A DNA stretch of 64,000 nucleotides from Alphaproteobacteria bacterium (GCA_017465945.1 JAFTVD010000018.1:1-64000), one strand, 5' to 3'. Positions 1 through 10,591 are shown, counted from the stretch's first letter. Translations and numbers: made by a program. Notes: generated by a model from the letters alone, not told the origin.

Positions 1-780
1 ATTGATAATAACGGAAATGTTATCGGTAAAAGTGAAAAAGCAGAACGCTTAGCTTATAATGATAAAGGTGAAGTAATAGGAACAATATCGCCAGATGGAA
101 CCGTAAAAGACTTTAGTGGAAAAATCATAGGAAAAGTAGATGCTAATGGCAATATTATTGATAATAACGGAAATGTTATCGGTAAAAGTGAAAAAGCAGA
201 ACGCTTAGCTTATAATGATAAAGGCGAAGTAATAGGAACAATATCGCCAGATGGAACTGTAAAGGACTTTAACGGAAAAACTATAGGAAAAGTAGATGCT
301 AATGGCAATATTGTAGATGATAATGGAAATATAATTGGAAAAAGTGAAAAAGCAGAACGCTTAGCTTATAATGATAAAGGTGAAGTAATAGGAACAATAT
401 CGCCAGATGGAACCGTAAAGGACTTTAACGGAAAAACTATAGGAAAAGTAGATGCAAATGGCAATATTATTGATAATAACGGAAATGTTATCGGTAAAAG
501 TGAAAAAGCAGAACGCTTAGCTTATAATGATAAAGGTGAAGTAATAGGAACAATATCACCAGATGGAACTGTAAGAGACTTTAGCGGAAAAAACATCGGT
601 AAAGTAGATGCTAATGGCAATATTATTGATAATAACGGAAATGTTATCGGTAAAAGTGAAAAAGCAGAACGCTTAGCTTATAATGATAAAGGTGAAGTAA
701 TAGGAACAATATCGCCAGATGGAACCGTAAAGGACTTTAACGGAAAAACTATAGGAAAAGTAGATGCTAATGGCAATATT
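1..780 (+). repeat. Five tandem 156-bp coding repeats
   Basis: Unit boundaries fall at 1, 157, 313, 469 and 625, and the phase continues to 781, where the sequence diverges. Copies differ by only a few bases, mostly synonymous or conservative (for example Asp-Phe-Ser-Gly versus Asp-Phe-Asn-Gly). Each unit is exactly 52 codons, so gain or loss of a unit keeps the frame. The array may continue to the left of the window. Confidence 0.95.
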
Positions 781-3700
781 GTAGACAGTAAGGGAAAGAT
801 TATCGGGGTAGCACAAAAAGGAGAGAAAGTAGCATACGGAAAAGATGGCAAAGTCATGGGAATTATCGATGAAAATGGTGTTGTTCGTAATTTTAATGGC
901 AGAGTTGTAGGTGTTGTTGATAAAGATGGAAACGTAATTCGTAATGATGCAGATACTGCAAAAATTATAGGAAAAGTTGGTTCAAGTAGACGATTAGCAT
1001 ATGATAAAGATGGTAATGTTGTTGGTTACATTGATAAAGATGGAACCGTAAAAGATTTTAAAGGTAATACAATAGGAAAAGTAGATGCAAATGGTAATAT
1101 TATTGATAATAAGGGGAATGTTATCGGTAAAGCAGGGGCTTATTCTAAATTAGCATTAGATGATAAAGGGAATGTTATAGGATATGTTGATGAAAAAGGA
1201 AATGTATACAACCAGAATGGAGAACAAATAGGAATAGCCGATGAAAATGGCAATATTATTGATATAAATAACCAATCTCCTGAAATTGAGAAAAAACGTA
1301 TAGCTACCGGAAAAGATGGTAAATCAATCGGATATATTGATGATGATGGTAATGTAAAAGATTTTAATGGAAATACCATAGGTAAAGTAAATGAAAAAGG
1401 TGAAATAATTAATAACAATGGTCAAAAAATTGGAACAGCAGGAGATTATAAGACAATAGCTTATGATACTAATGGTAATGTACTTGGATACATTGACGAT
1501 AAAAATAGAATAATAGGGCAAGATGGAAAAATAAAAGGGTTTGTTGATGAAAAAGGAAATATTATAGCTACAAATGATAAAACAATAGGTAAAGCTGGGT
1601 TATCTAGAAAGCTAGCGTATGATACTAATGGGAATGCTATTGGTTATATAAATGCAGATGGAAGTGTAAAAGATTTTAAAGGCAATATTATAGGAAAAAT
1701 TGATGCAAGTGGCAATGTTGTAGATGAAAAAGGAAAGGTTATTGGCAAAGCAGGAAAAGTTTTTGATTTAGCTGTTAATGATAAAGGAGAAGTAATAGGC
1801 TATATTGATGAAAATAGATTAGTAAAAAATGACAAAGGTCAGACAATAGGCGTAGTTGATAAAAATGGAAATATTATAGCATCAAGTGGCAAAAGTGTAG
1901 GTAGTGCTGGAGCAACTAGACGCTTGGCTTATGATGAAAAAGGAAATGTAATCGGCTATGTAGATAAAGATGGTACAGTAAAAGATTTTAAAGGTAATCT
2001 CATAGGAAAAATGAGAGATGATGGTAGTATTGTTGATAAAAAAGGAAGAATAATTGGTAAAGCTGGTGCGTATAAAGAAGTTGCTCTTGATGAAAAAGGA
2101 AACGTTATTGGATATAAAAATGAAAATGGACATATAGTAAATGAAAAAGGTGAAATAATAGGTTTTATCGATGAACATGGTAATGTTATAAAAAAAGGTG
2201 ATAAAATTATAGGCAGGACATGTATTAAAAAACGTGTAGTTAGAAATAAAACAGGCGAAATTATAGGTTATTTATCTCACAAAGATATTGTTAAAGATTT
2301 TAGTGATAAAATAATTGGTCATAATAAAAATAATAACATCGTCGATAATAGAGGAAAATTAATAGGCGAATTAAAAGAAGAGCTAAATATCGTTATAGAT
2401 AGTGCTAGCAAAGCTGTTGGTTATGTAGATAATGAAGGTTTTGTTTATGAACATAATAAAAAAATAATAGGTGTTATTGATGATAAAGGTGATGTACATA
2501 AGGCTAAAAAAATCATCATTGGTGAATTGAATAAAGATAAGATATCTGTGATAAATAAAAAAGAAGAAGTTGTTGGTGTTGTAAAAAACAAGAAAGTCTA
2601 TAGCGATAATAAACTGATCGGTTTTGTTAATGAAAAAGATGAAGTATATGGCATTGGTGAGATTATATGCACTTCTTGTAAAACAGCTAGAATAGCACAT
2701 GATGCTAATGGAAAAGTTATTGGCTATGTTGATGATAATGGTCGAGTTGTTAATGCTGAAGGCAAAGTAATAGGGGTAGCTGATAAAGATGGAAATATTA
2801 TTGAAACAACCGGTAAGATTATTGGTTCAATAGGAAATAGTAAGCGTTTAGCTCTTGATAAAGACGGTAATGTTATAGGTATCATTGATGATGACGGAAC
2901 TGTTAAAGATTTTAATGGTAAAGTAATCGGTAAATTAGATGCCAACGGAAATATTGTAGATGAAAAAGGTAATATTATTGGAAGAGCGGGAGAAAAGAGT
3001 AATATTGCTTATGATGAAAAAGGAAATGTTATAGGATATGTAAATGAAAAGGGGCAAGTTATTAATTCTAAAGGTGAAATAGTTGGTGTTGTAGATAAAG
3101 ATGGTAAAGTTATAGAAAGTAATGGAAGTTTAATCGGAAAAGCAGGAGACAGTAAAAATTTAGCCTATGATGAAAAAGGAAACGTTGTAGGATATGTTGA
3201 TAAAAATGGTATTGTAAAGAATTTTGATGGAGAAACAATAGGGTTCGTTGATGAAAAAGGAAATATCTTAAATAATACAGGACAAGCTATTGGTAAAACA
3301 GGTAAAATAGCAAAAGCAGCCTTAGATAAAAATGGTAACACAATAGGATATATAGGCGAAGATGGTAATGTTTATGATTTTAATGGAAATATAATAGGTA
3401 AGGCAAATTCTGATGGAACTATAACAGATAACTATGGAAGAGTGATAGGAAGTGTCGGCAATGATATAAGTCTAGCACTAGATGAAAGTGGAAATGTAAT
3501 AGGGTATGTTGGTGATGATAAAAAAGTTTATAAAGAAAAAGGAAAGTTATTAGGATTTGTTGATGAAAATGGGCAGGTTATAGAATTAACAGATGAAATA
3601 TTAGGAAAAGCAGATGAGAGTAAAAGATTAGCCTTAGATGCTAATGGCAATGTAATAGGGTTTGTTGATGAAGATGGAACAGTAAGAGATTTTAATGGAA

Positions 3701-6168
3701 ACTTGATAGGGTATATGGGAGAAGATGGTACCATAAATGATGTTAATGGTAATTTAATTGGTAAAGTTGGTGAATATTCTAAAGTTGCGCTTGATGAAAA
3801 TGGGCAAATTATAGGCTACGTTGATGAAAAAGGTCAAGTCATTGGCAACAACGGAAAAATTATTGGTATAGTTGGTGAAGACGGCTCTGTTTTAGGGACA
3901 AATGGCGAAATTATAGGCAATATTGTAAAGCAAATTGATGATACTTTAGATATAGTTAATCATAAAGCTATAATAAATAAAGATGGACAGGTCGTTGGTT
4001 ATATAGATGAAAAAGGTATAGCAAAAGATTTTAGCGGTAATGTTATAGGAAAATTACAGGAGGATGGTTCTATTTTGGACGATAACGGCCAAGTTGTTGG
4101 AAAACAAGGAAATAGAATGGATTTCACTGCCGATAAGAAGGGAAATGTTGTAGGTGTTGTTGGAGATTATTCTAATTTAGCAGTTGATGAAAGTGGTAAA
4201 GTTATCGGTTACATAGCAAAAGATGGTAAGGTATACGATTTTAATGGGTATGTGATAGGTTTTGTTAATGAAAATGGTGAAGTGATGAGCTCTAGAGGAG
4301 TTAAAATAGGAGCCGTTATAAAAAAAGACTTTATAGCACTATCCCCTAATGGATATAGTTTAGGTGTTATTAATAACAAAGGAGAGGTTGTTAATTCTCT
4401 ACAAGAAGTTATAGGAAGAGTTTTGCCCAATTCTCTAATTAAAGCAATAGAGGGGGAAAATATTATAGGAAAGGCGGTTATTGGTGGAAAGGCCATCGGT
4501 TGGGGATGTAAACAATATGGATATGTAGATAAAGATGGAAAAGTGAAAAAAGATGGGAAGGATACAGGATATAGAATGCTTTTCGATAGAAGTATTGTCG
4601 ACAACAAAGGCAAATATGTTGGTGATATTGTAAAAATTGGTTGGGTTAGAGATGATAAGTGTAATATTATTGGACAGGCATATTCAGAAGGATTTGTAAA
4701 AAATAATAAGGGTGAATATATAGGATGTGTTAATCCTGATGGAGGAGTTATAAATAATGGAAAACAAATAGGACAAGTTTATCAACCATCTTATGCATTG
4801 TATTATAATGGAGAAATGATGGGGGTTGTTGGATATGATGGAATTGTAAAAAATGATAATAAATCTATAGGATGTGCAAATTTTGATGGTGAAGTTTTAA
4901 ATCGAGACGGATTTATAATAGGACAAGTTATAGATGAAACACAAGCATATACATTAAATGGTGAATTTATTAATAATTTATCTCCGTTTGGATATGATAG
5001 TATGTCAGTAATACCAAACACAAAAATTTTATTAAATAAATATATAGTTAATCCTAAAAAAGAAGTACAAGGCTTAATCTTGTCGGATAAAAATATTATT
5101 GTAGATGCAAAAGGTGATGTTGTTGGACATTTATTTGCAGATGGGTATGTATACAATACAAAAGGTATAGCTATTGATAAATTTATATCTGATGGGGCTT
5201 CATTTTATAATAAGAAAGCAGGAAATATATTACCTAAAGGAAAAGTAGTAGACTTTAATGGAGATATAATAGGCTTAGTAAACGATAATGGAGAAGTTAT
5301 TGATATATTAGGTGAGGTACATGGTAAAATTGATGGCTCCGGACGTATGCTAGATGATAAAGGAGGGTATATAGGAGGTGTAATACCAACAGGGGTTGCT
5401 ATAGGATATGATGGAGCTTACTTAGGATATGTAGCAAAGAGCGGAAAAGTTATAGATGTTGATGGGCAAATAAGTGGAATAGTAAGTTCTGATGGGCATA
5501 TATTAGATTTGAATAAAAAAATAATAGGAGAAGTTGTTAAGGAAGATTTTGTTATTGATGTTTTAGGAAATATACAAGGATATTTAAATGCTCTAGGTGA
5601 TGTTATAGGTCTTGATGATGGCATTTTAACAACCATTTTACCAGGGGGAATTACTAATAATAATTATAGCATTTTAAGAAGAGGAAGTGTGTTTGATTAT
5701 TCTGGAAAAATTATAGGACAAGTATCTGTAAATGGCAGTGTTATATCACCAAATAAAGAAAATATTGGTAAAGTATCAAGCGTTGCTCAAGTTGTAGATA
5801 ATAAAGGCATTCCTATTGGTGAAATTGTAAATAGCGATATAGTTATAAATGAAGAAGATAAGGTTATTGGTTATGTTTTAAAGAATGGTAAAGTTATAGA
5901 TAAAGAAAGAAAAACAATTGGAAAGATTGTTTCATCAAATTTAGTTGTAGATAACAATGGAAAAATTATGGGACAAGCTTATAAAATAGGTGTTAATATA
6001 CTAGATAACGATGGTGTCTTTGTAGGACGTTTATCTGCAAATGGAGAAATTCGAAATCTAACCAATGGTAAAATAGGTTATTTGAAGAGTAATGGGGCAT
6101 ATATAAATCTTAGAAATAAAATTTCAGGATATGCTTTAGATACTGTAGCTCAAAATCGGAGGAACTAA
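1..6168 (+). CDS. Giant tandem-repeat protein, 5' end outside window
   Basis: The frame is open from base 1, so the first ATG (856) is internal and the real start lies upstream; 2,055 residues are visible. The whole protein is a 17-18 residue motif (roughly D-x-x-G-x-V-I-G-x-V-D) grouped into 52-residue superunits of three. The 5' part is five nearly identical units; later units drift, and a few cysteines appear (C-T-S-C near 2670, W-G-C near 4505). The regular Gly/Asp/Ile spacing suggests a beta-solenoid or beta-hairpin stack (inference). No enzyme motif or membrane segment is seen. It ends one base before a VirB10-domain gene built from the same repeat, so the two are probably co-transcribed and work together, perhaps as an envelope or surface part of a type IV secretion system. 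Confidence 0.85.
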   Translation: MDNNGNVIGKSEKAERLAYNDKGEVIGTISPDGTVKDFSGKIIGKVDANGNIIDNNGNVIGKSEKAERLAYNDKGEVIGTISPDGTVKDFNGKTIGKVDANGNIVDDNGNIIGKSEKAERLAYNDKGEVIGTISPDGTVKDFNGKTIGKVDANGNIIDNNGNVIGKSEKAERLAYNDKGEVIGTISPDGTVRDFSGKNIGKVDANGNIIDNNGNVIGKSEKAERLAYNDKGEVIGTISPDGTVKDFNGKTIGKVDANGNIVDSKGKIIGVAQKGEKVAYGKDGKVMGIIDENGVVRNFNGRVVGVVDKDGNVIRNDADTAKIIGKVGSSRRLAYDKDGNVVGYIDKDGTVKDFKGNTIGKVDANGNIIDNKGNVIGKAGAYSKLALDDKGNVIGYVDEKGNVYNQNGEQIGIADENGNIIDINNQSPEIEKKRIATGKDGKSIGYIDDDGNVKDFNGNTIGKVNEKGEIINNNGQKIGTAGDYKTIAYDTNGNVLGYIDDKNRIIGQDGKIKGFVDEKGNIIATNDKTIGKAGLSRKLAYDTNGNAIGYINADGSVKDFKGNIIGKIDASGNVVDEKGKVIGKAGKVFDLAVNDKGEVIGYIDENRLVKNDKGQTIGVVDKNGNIIASSGKSVGSAGATRRLAYDEKGNVIGYVDKDGTVKDFKGNLIGKMRDDGSIVDKKGRIIGKAGAYKEVALDEKGNVIGYKNENGHIVNEKGEIIGFIDEHGNVIKKGDKIIGRTCIKKRVVRNKTGEIIGYLSHKDIVKDFSDKIIGHNKNNNIVDNRGKLIGELKEELNIVIDSASKAVGYVDNEGFVYEHNKKIIGVIDDKGDVHKAKKIIIGELNKDKISVINKKEEVVGVVKNKKVYSDNKLIGFVNEKDEVYGIGEIICTSCKTARIAHDANGKVIGYVDDNGRVVNAEGKVIGVADKDGNIIETTGKIIGSIGNSKRLALDKDGNVIGIIDDDGTVKDFNGKVIGKLDANGNIVDEKGNIIGRAGEKSNIAYDEKGNVIGYVNEKGQVINSKGEIVGVVDKDGKVIESNGSLIGKAGDSKNLAYDEKGNVVGYVDKNGIVKNFDGETIGFVDEKGNILNNTGQAIGKTGKIAKAALDKNGNTIGYIGEDGNVYDFNGNIIGKANSDGTITDNYGRVIGSVGNDISLALDESGNVIGYVGDDKKVYKEKGKLLGFVDENGQVIELTDEILGKADESKRLALDANGNVIGFVDEDGTVRDFNGNLIGYMGEDGTINDVNGNLIGKVGEYSKVALDENGQIIGYVDEKGQVIGNNGKIIGIVGEDGSVLGTNGEIIGNIVKQIDDTLDIVNHKAIINKDGQVVGYIDEKGIAKDFSGNVIGKLQEDGSILDDNGQVVGKQGNRMDFTADKKGNVVGVVGDYSNLAVDESGKVIGYIAKDGKVYDFNGYVIGFVNENGEVMSSRGVKIGAVIKKDFIALSPNGYSLGVINNKGEVVNSLQEVIGRVLPNSLIKAIEGENIIGKAVIGGKAIGWGCKQYGYVDKDGKVKKDGKDTGYRMLFDRSIVDNKGKYVGDIVKIGWVRDDKCNIIGQAYSEGFVKNNKGEYIGCVNPDGGVINNGKQIGQVYQPSYALYYNGEMMGVVGYDGIVKNDNKSIGCANFDGEVLNRDGFIIGQVIDETQAYTLNGEFINNLSPFGYDSMSVIPNTKILLNKYIVNPKKEVQGLILSDKNIIVDAKGDVVGHLFADGYVYNTKGIAIDKFISDGASFYNKKAGNILPKGKVVDFNGDIIGLVNDNGEVIDILGEVHGKIDGSGRMLDDKGGYIGGVIPTGVAIGYDGAYLGYVAKSGKVIDVDGQISGIVSSDGHILDLNKKIIGEVVKEDFVIDVLGNIQGYLNALGDVIGLDDGILTTILPGGITNNNYSILRRGSVFDYSGKIIGQVSVNGSVISPNKENIGKVSSVAQVVDNKGIPIGEIVNSDIVINEEDKVIGYVLKNGKVIDKERKTIGKIVSSNLVVDNNGKIMGQAYKIGVNILDNDGVFVGRLSANGEIRNLTNGKIGYLKSNGAYINLRNKISGYALDTVAQNRRN

Positions 6169-6169
6169 T

Positions 6170-9100
6170 TTGTATATTAATATATTGAAATTAAAAAAAG
6201 TAATTTTAAGTATATCTCTGATTGTTTGTGTAAATTTTAACGTTTATGCAGCTGATATAAGCGCTATAGATTTTAATGGAGATTTATTAGGAAAAGTAAT
6301 TCCTGATGGGGGAGTTATTAATTTTAATAATGAATTAGTTGGGCATATTACAGCAGATGGTTATATCGTTGATGATAATAATATGCTAATCGGTGGAATT
6401 GTTCCTCAAGGAATTGCAATTTCTAATACAAATAAAATTTTAGGAAAAGTCAATAACGACGGAACAGTTACAGAAGAGCTTGATAATTTAGTAGGTAAGG
6501 TTCTACCACAAGGGTTGGTTGTTGACGATAGTTACAATGTATTAGGGGCTGTTATATCATCAGGATTAGTTTATAATGATAAGGGAAAAATAGTTGGACG
6601 CGTATCTGGTAATGGATATTTTTATGATTTAGCCGGTGAAAATAGTGGAGTTGTAACAGCAACAGGTTTTGTATATGGTTTAAATAAAGATAAATATGAG
6701 TTACTTGGTAAACTAATATCATCAAAAGTTGTAAATTCTTTTGATGGTAAAGTATTAGGTAGTATCACTCCTGATGGAAAGGTAACTAATCTTAAAAAAG
6801 AAGTTTTGGGTAATATACATGCTAATGGTTATGTATACAATAAAGATAATACTATTGTTGGGTATATGCCAAGTGGCGGATATGCCTTTGATTATAGCGG
6901 AAAATACTTAGGTGTAATTAGCTATAATGGAGAAGTTTTAAATAATGGAACAACAGTTGCATACACCATTAATAACAATAGGGTTGTTGATAAAGCTGGA
7001 AATATTATAGGTTTTACCTTAAATTTTGCATCAACACTTAATACCATAGATGGAAGATTTTTAGGATACCTTATTCCTGACGGAAAAATAGCAAGAGGAA
7101 AAGAAATTATTGGTAAAATTAATGCAACAGGTGAAGCTATAGATGATAATGGCGTTATTATTGGTTTTATCAATAAAGAAGGTCCTGTGTTTGATTATTT
7201 AGGACGGCTTAAAGGCAACGCATCCATTAGTGGGATTGTTACAACTTTAGATGGAAATGAACAAGGTTATATGTTGAAAGAAAAAGCATTTGATTTTGAT
7301 AGCAAAGAAATAGGTAGACTATTGGCTCCCAAAGTTGTTTTTGATAAAAATAATCAATTTATAGGTATAAATGGTATTAACAACATTATATATCATGGTG
7401 CAAAGGAGTATACAATTTCTCCATATGGTTATTTATTTGATAAAGATAACAAAATAAGTGGAAGCAATATTGCACTATCTGGAATATATACTCCTGAAGG
7501 TAATTTACTATCATATACATCTGTTAATGGAGATAGCGAGGATGTATCTCTTAATGAAATAGCTAAATTAGAGGGGAATGGAGTTTTTATTGATAAAAAT
7601 AATAAAATATTAGGATCAATAAATAATGTAAGTTATGTAACAGATTTCTTAGGAAAAAGCATTGGCAATATAGGGTACACTAATTTAATAACTAATGATA
7701 AAAATGAAAGAATTGCCAAAATACTTCCTAATAGTAGTATAATGGATAATAATGGAACGATATTAACAAATGAATTAGCAGGTAATTTATCTGTAGGTGT
7801 TAGTATAAATGGGGACTATATTGGAACAAATACAATAAATGGAATTGTTGTAAAAGATAAACAGGTTATAGGTAAAATAACATCTAATAGATATATTATT
7901 GATAGTTTTGGAGCGCTTAATGGGGGGGGGATTCCTTATTCCGTAGTTGTGGCCAAAGATTGCAAATTTTTAGGAGTTATTTCTAGTAATGGAGATATAA
8001 GAGCGCCAAATAATTCGTATTTAGGAATGATGTTAACTAATGGTCAAGCTGTAAATGAAGAAGGCGAAGTTATTGGTCAATATATTATACCGAGTGTAGT
8101 AATAGGAGAAAATGGGGATGTTATCGGTTCTCAAACTATATTAGGTAATGTATTAAATTATCAAAATGAAAATTTAGGATGTCAAAGTATAGATGGATTT
8201 GTTCGTAATGCTCAAAATGAAATAATTGGTACAAAAGTTGAATTTTGGCCTGTTATGAATTTTGATAGCAAAAAAATAGGTTATACCGATTTACAAGGAA
8301 AAATTGTTGATGATAGAGGAATTCAAATAGCATCAATGGATTTAAGTGGAAATATATTATCAAAAAATAATGATTATTTAGGGGTTTTATTTAAGTACAC
8401 AGTTGCGTTTGATAGTAATAATGTATATATGGGGCGAGTAGATACGAATGGAAATGTAATTTCCGATAGTGGTAATATAATAGGTTATGTAAAATATGAT
8501 GGTGAAGTTGTTTTTGGTGATAAGGTAGGTGGTTATGCTTTATACGATTTATATGTATATGATAATGATGAAAAAACGATAGGATATATAGCTAAAAATG
8601 GACGAGTATATAGCATATTAGGTGACGCTATTGGTTCAATATATAATGGCTTTGTTTTAGACAAGAAAAAAAATGTTATAGCTAGAGGAAAAAGAGATTA
8701 TTTTATCAGAAATAAAGAGAACAAGAGTATTGGGTACCTAAAATTAGATGGAAATGTTATAAATACAAAAAATGTTAATATAGGTAATTTAAATAACCAA
8801 GGAGATGTTATAAATAAAAATGAGGAACTTGTTGCTAAAGCGCATTATTTACAATATTATTTACCTCCTATGTCTCCAGAAAAAAATGATATTAATGTAG
8901 ATAAAGAAAATATTGGTGGAATACAAGAAGTAATTGATGGTTATATAAGCAATATAAATGAAGCAAAAGACGAAAATCAAAGTACTATAAATAGTGATGA
9001 TATTAAAAAAGATATTAATATTTCTTCTGAAGATACAAATACCATACCTTCTGAAGAAGCAGTTTCTGAAGGTAAAACAGTAGATAATAATAGTAAGCAG

Positions 9101-10591
9101 GGTGAAGGTGCAATAAAAGGTGATACTACATTAGATATTTCGGATAAAAAAGAAAATACTAAACAGATAAAAGAAAGTAAAGAAGCAACGAATACTAAAT
9201 TAAATCATAAAATAATAGGTATAGCAATAACTCCTGGCGGAAAATATATAGGAGATGTATATGATAATCAAAAAGTCATAGGAGAAAGTGGAGAGATTAT
9301 AGGGACACTTGATGAAAATGGTGAAATTATCGATAAAAAAGGAAATACTGTAGGTAGCTTTAAAAAACAGGAAATAGAAAGAAAAAATATTTCAACAAGT
9401 AAAAATTGGTGGCCATTAGCCAGTGGTGCAACAATTTCTCCATACAATAGTAATGACAATATTACAAATGTTGGACCTGGTGGTGGAGTTGGCCCTGGTG
9501 GACGCTATAATCCAAGAAGAGCAGCTATATTATCTCAGTTACATCAAGAAAGAAGACAAAGTTTAAGTGGAGTAGGAATTAAAAGTGGTTATAATGCAGA
9601 ATCATATACTGGATGGCAGGATGATTGGGGAATTGCTAAACAAATATCATCATTAAGAGTTGATATGAGTAATATGATTACAGCTGACAAACCAATCCCA
9701 GCAGTTTTAGCTCGTTCCCTCGTTTCAATTGGTGATACGCCGGTAACTGCTATTGTTGAGCGTAATATTTATGGAGATGCTGGGCGTAATGTTATAATTC
9801 CAGCAGGTAGCAGAATAATTGGTGGATTGCAGTCTGTATCTGAAGGAAGTAGATATGATAGCACAAGCGGTGGTGTAAAGATTGATATTAGTTGGAGTAG
9901 GATTATTAGACCTGATGGAATTTCTTTTATGTTGGGTAGCGCTCAAACAGGTGATGCACAAGGTAGAGGTGGCGGTGCTCTTGGCTATGTTGATGAACAA
10001 CTTGTGAAAAAATACACACTACCAATAGTTGGAACAATGGTTACATCTGCAATTACATATATGATGGCAGCAGATGAAGAGAGTACTGGGGAGATTGAAA
10101 ACTCAAAGCAAGAAGCTGCATCCGATGCTCGTCAACAATTTATGGAAAGAATGGATGAAATTTTACAAGAAATTATAGATAGTAAGAAACAAATAGAACC
10201 TGTAACATATGTTCCTGCAGGAACAAGAGTTATCATCTATCCAATGGTTGATTTATGGTTAAGAACAACAAAAGATATTGATAAAGGAGCAACAAGTGTT
10301 GCTGCTAATGTTGAAAATGTTTTGGTGACATCAGATGGTAGTGGAGATGGGGCTAATGGAGGAGCAACTCAAGGCGGACAAATTGTTACAACAGCAGGTG
10401 GAGGTAATAAAGATAATGAACAGCCACAAAATCAACCTCTCGTAGCCGATAGTGGTAATACAAATAATCAACAACAACGACCTATGAGAGCTCTACCTCC
10501 TCCATCAGCTGATGGCTCTGAAATGACGGTTAGCGAAAATAATGAAAATGAAAGTGATGGTGAAGGAGAAGGTGAAATCGTCTTATTCTAG
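6170..10591 (+). CDS. VirB10/TrbI-domain protein with long repeat region
   Basis: It starts at TTG 6170 behind a good ribosome site (CGGAGGAAC), one base after the previous stop. Residues 1-24 form a signal peptide or anchor (K-L-K-K then a hydrophobic stretch ending V-Y-A). About residues 25-900 repeat the 17-18 residue motif of the upstream gene, followed by a Lys/Glu/Asn-rich linker and one more repeat block near 1013-1060. Residues ~1150-1365 are a VirB10/TrbI domain: I-P-A-x-L-A-R-S-L, V-I-I-P-A-G-S-R-I-I-G, W-S-R-I-I-R-P-D-G, a hydrophobic helix near 1282 in the position of the outer-membrane antenna, and Y-V-P-A-G-T-R-V. Usual VirB10 proteins have about 400 residues; this has 1,473. 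A long repeat part before a VirB10 domain recalls DotG/IcmE of type IVB systems, but these repeats look different. The tail is Gln/Asn/Gly-rich. Confidence 0.9.
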   Translation: MYINILKLKKVILSISLIVCVNFNVYAADISAIDFNGDLLGKVIPDGGVINFNNELVGHITADGYIVDDNNMLIGGIVPQGIAISNTNKILGKVNNDGTVTEELDNLVGKVLPQGLVVDDSYNVLGAVISSGLVYNDKGKIVGRVSGNGYFYDLAGENSGVVTATGFVYGLNKDKYELLGKLISSKVVNSFDGKVLGSITPDGKVTNLKKEVLGNIHANGYVYNKDNTIVGYMPSGGYAFDYSGKYLGVISYNGEVLNNGTTVAYTINNNRVVDKAGNIIGFTLNFASTLNTIDGRFLGYLIPDGKIARGKEIIGKINATGEAIDDNGVIIGFINKEGPVFDYLGRLKGNASISGIVTTLDGNEQGYMLKEKAFDFDSKEIGRLLAPKVVFDKNNQFIGINGINNIIYHGAKEYTISPYGYLFDKDNKISGSNIALSGIYTPEGNLLSYTSVNGDSEDVSLNEIAKLEGNGVFIDKNNKILGSINNVSYVTDFLGKSIGNIGYTNLITNDKNERIAKILPNSSIMDNNGTILTNELAGNLSVGVSINGDYIGTNTINGIVVKDKQVIGKITSNRYIIDSFGALNGGGIPYSVVVAKDCKFLGVISSNGDIRAPNNSYLGMMLTNGQAVNEEGEVIGQYIIPSVVIGENGDVIGSQTILGNVLNYQNENLGCQSIDGFVRNAQNEIIGTKVEFWPVMNFDSKKIGYTDLQGKIVDDRGIQIASMDLSGNILSKNNDYLGVLFKYTVAFDSNNVYMGRVDTNGNVISDSGNIIGYVKYDGEVVFGDKVGGYALYDLYVYDNDEKTIGYIAKNGRVYSILGDAIGSIYNGFVLDKKKNVIARGKRDYFIRNKENKSIGYLKLDGNVINTKNVNIGNLNNQGDVINKNEELVAKAHYLQYYLPPMSPEKNDINVDKENIGGIQEVIDGYISNINEAKDENQSTINSDDIKKDINISSEDTNTIPSEEAVSEGKTVDNNSKQGEGAIKGDTTLDISDKKENTKQIKESKEATNTKLNHKIIGIAITPGGKYIGDVYDNQKVIGESGEIIGTLDENGEIIDKKGNTVGSFKKQEIERKNISTSKNWWPLASGATISPYNSNDNITNVGPGGGVGPGGRYNPRRAAILSQLHQERRQSLSGVGIKSGYNAESYTGWQDDWGIAKQISSLRVDMSNMITADKPIPAVLARSLVSIGDTPVTAIVERNIYGDAGRNVIIPAGSRIIGGLQSVSEGSRYDSTSGGVKIDISWSRIIRPDGISFMLGSAQTGDAQGRGGGALGYVDEQLVKKYTLPIVGTMVTSAITYMMAADEESTGEIENSKQEAASDARQQFMERMDEILQEIIDSKKQIEPVTYVPAGTRVIIYPMVDLWLRTTKDIDKGATSVAANVENVLVTSDGSGDGANGGATQGGQIVTTAGGGNKDNEQPQNQPLVADSGNTNNQQQRPMRALPPPSADGSEMTVSENNENESDGEGEGEIVLF
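7922..7930 (+). repeat. G9 homopolymer inside the VirB10-repeat gene
   Basis: Nine consecutive G encode Gly-Gly-Gly at about residues 585-587, in a gene that is otherwise strongly AT-rich. I noticed no other G or C run of this length in the window. Gain or loss of one base would shift the frame about 565 codons before the VirB10 domain. Such runs act as phase-variation switches in other bacteria; that role here is inferred. Confidence 0.9.

Noticed and set aside
1-780. CRISPR array
   Set aside because: The 156-bp units are contiguous coding repeats with no unique spacers; the 105-bp array at 56.7-57.5 kb is the same case.
1140-5636. Many antisense ORFs (60-134 codons) opposite the giant repeat gene
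   Set aside because: They are Ser/Pro/Ile/Phe-rich mirror frames of the repeat, recur with its period, and lack ribosome sites.
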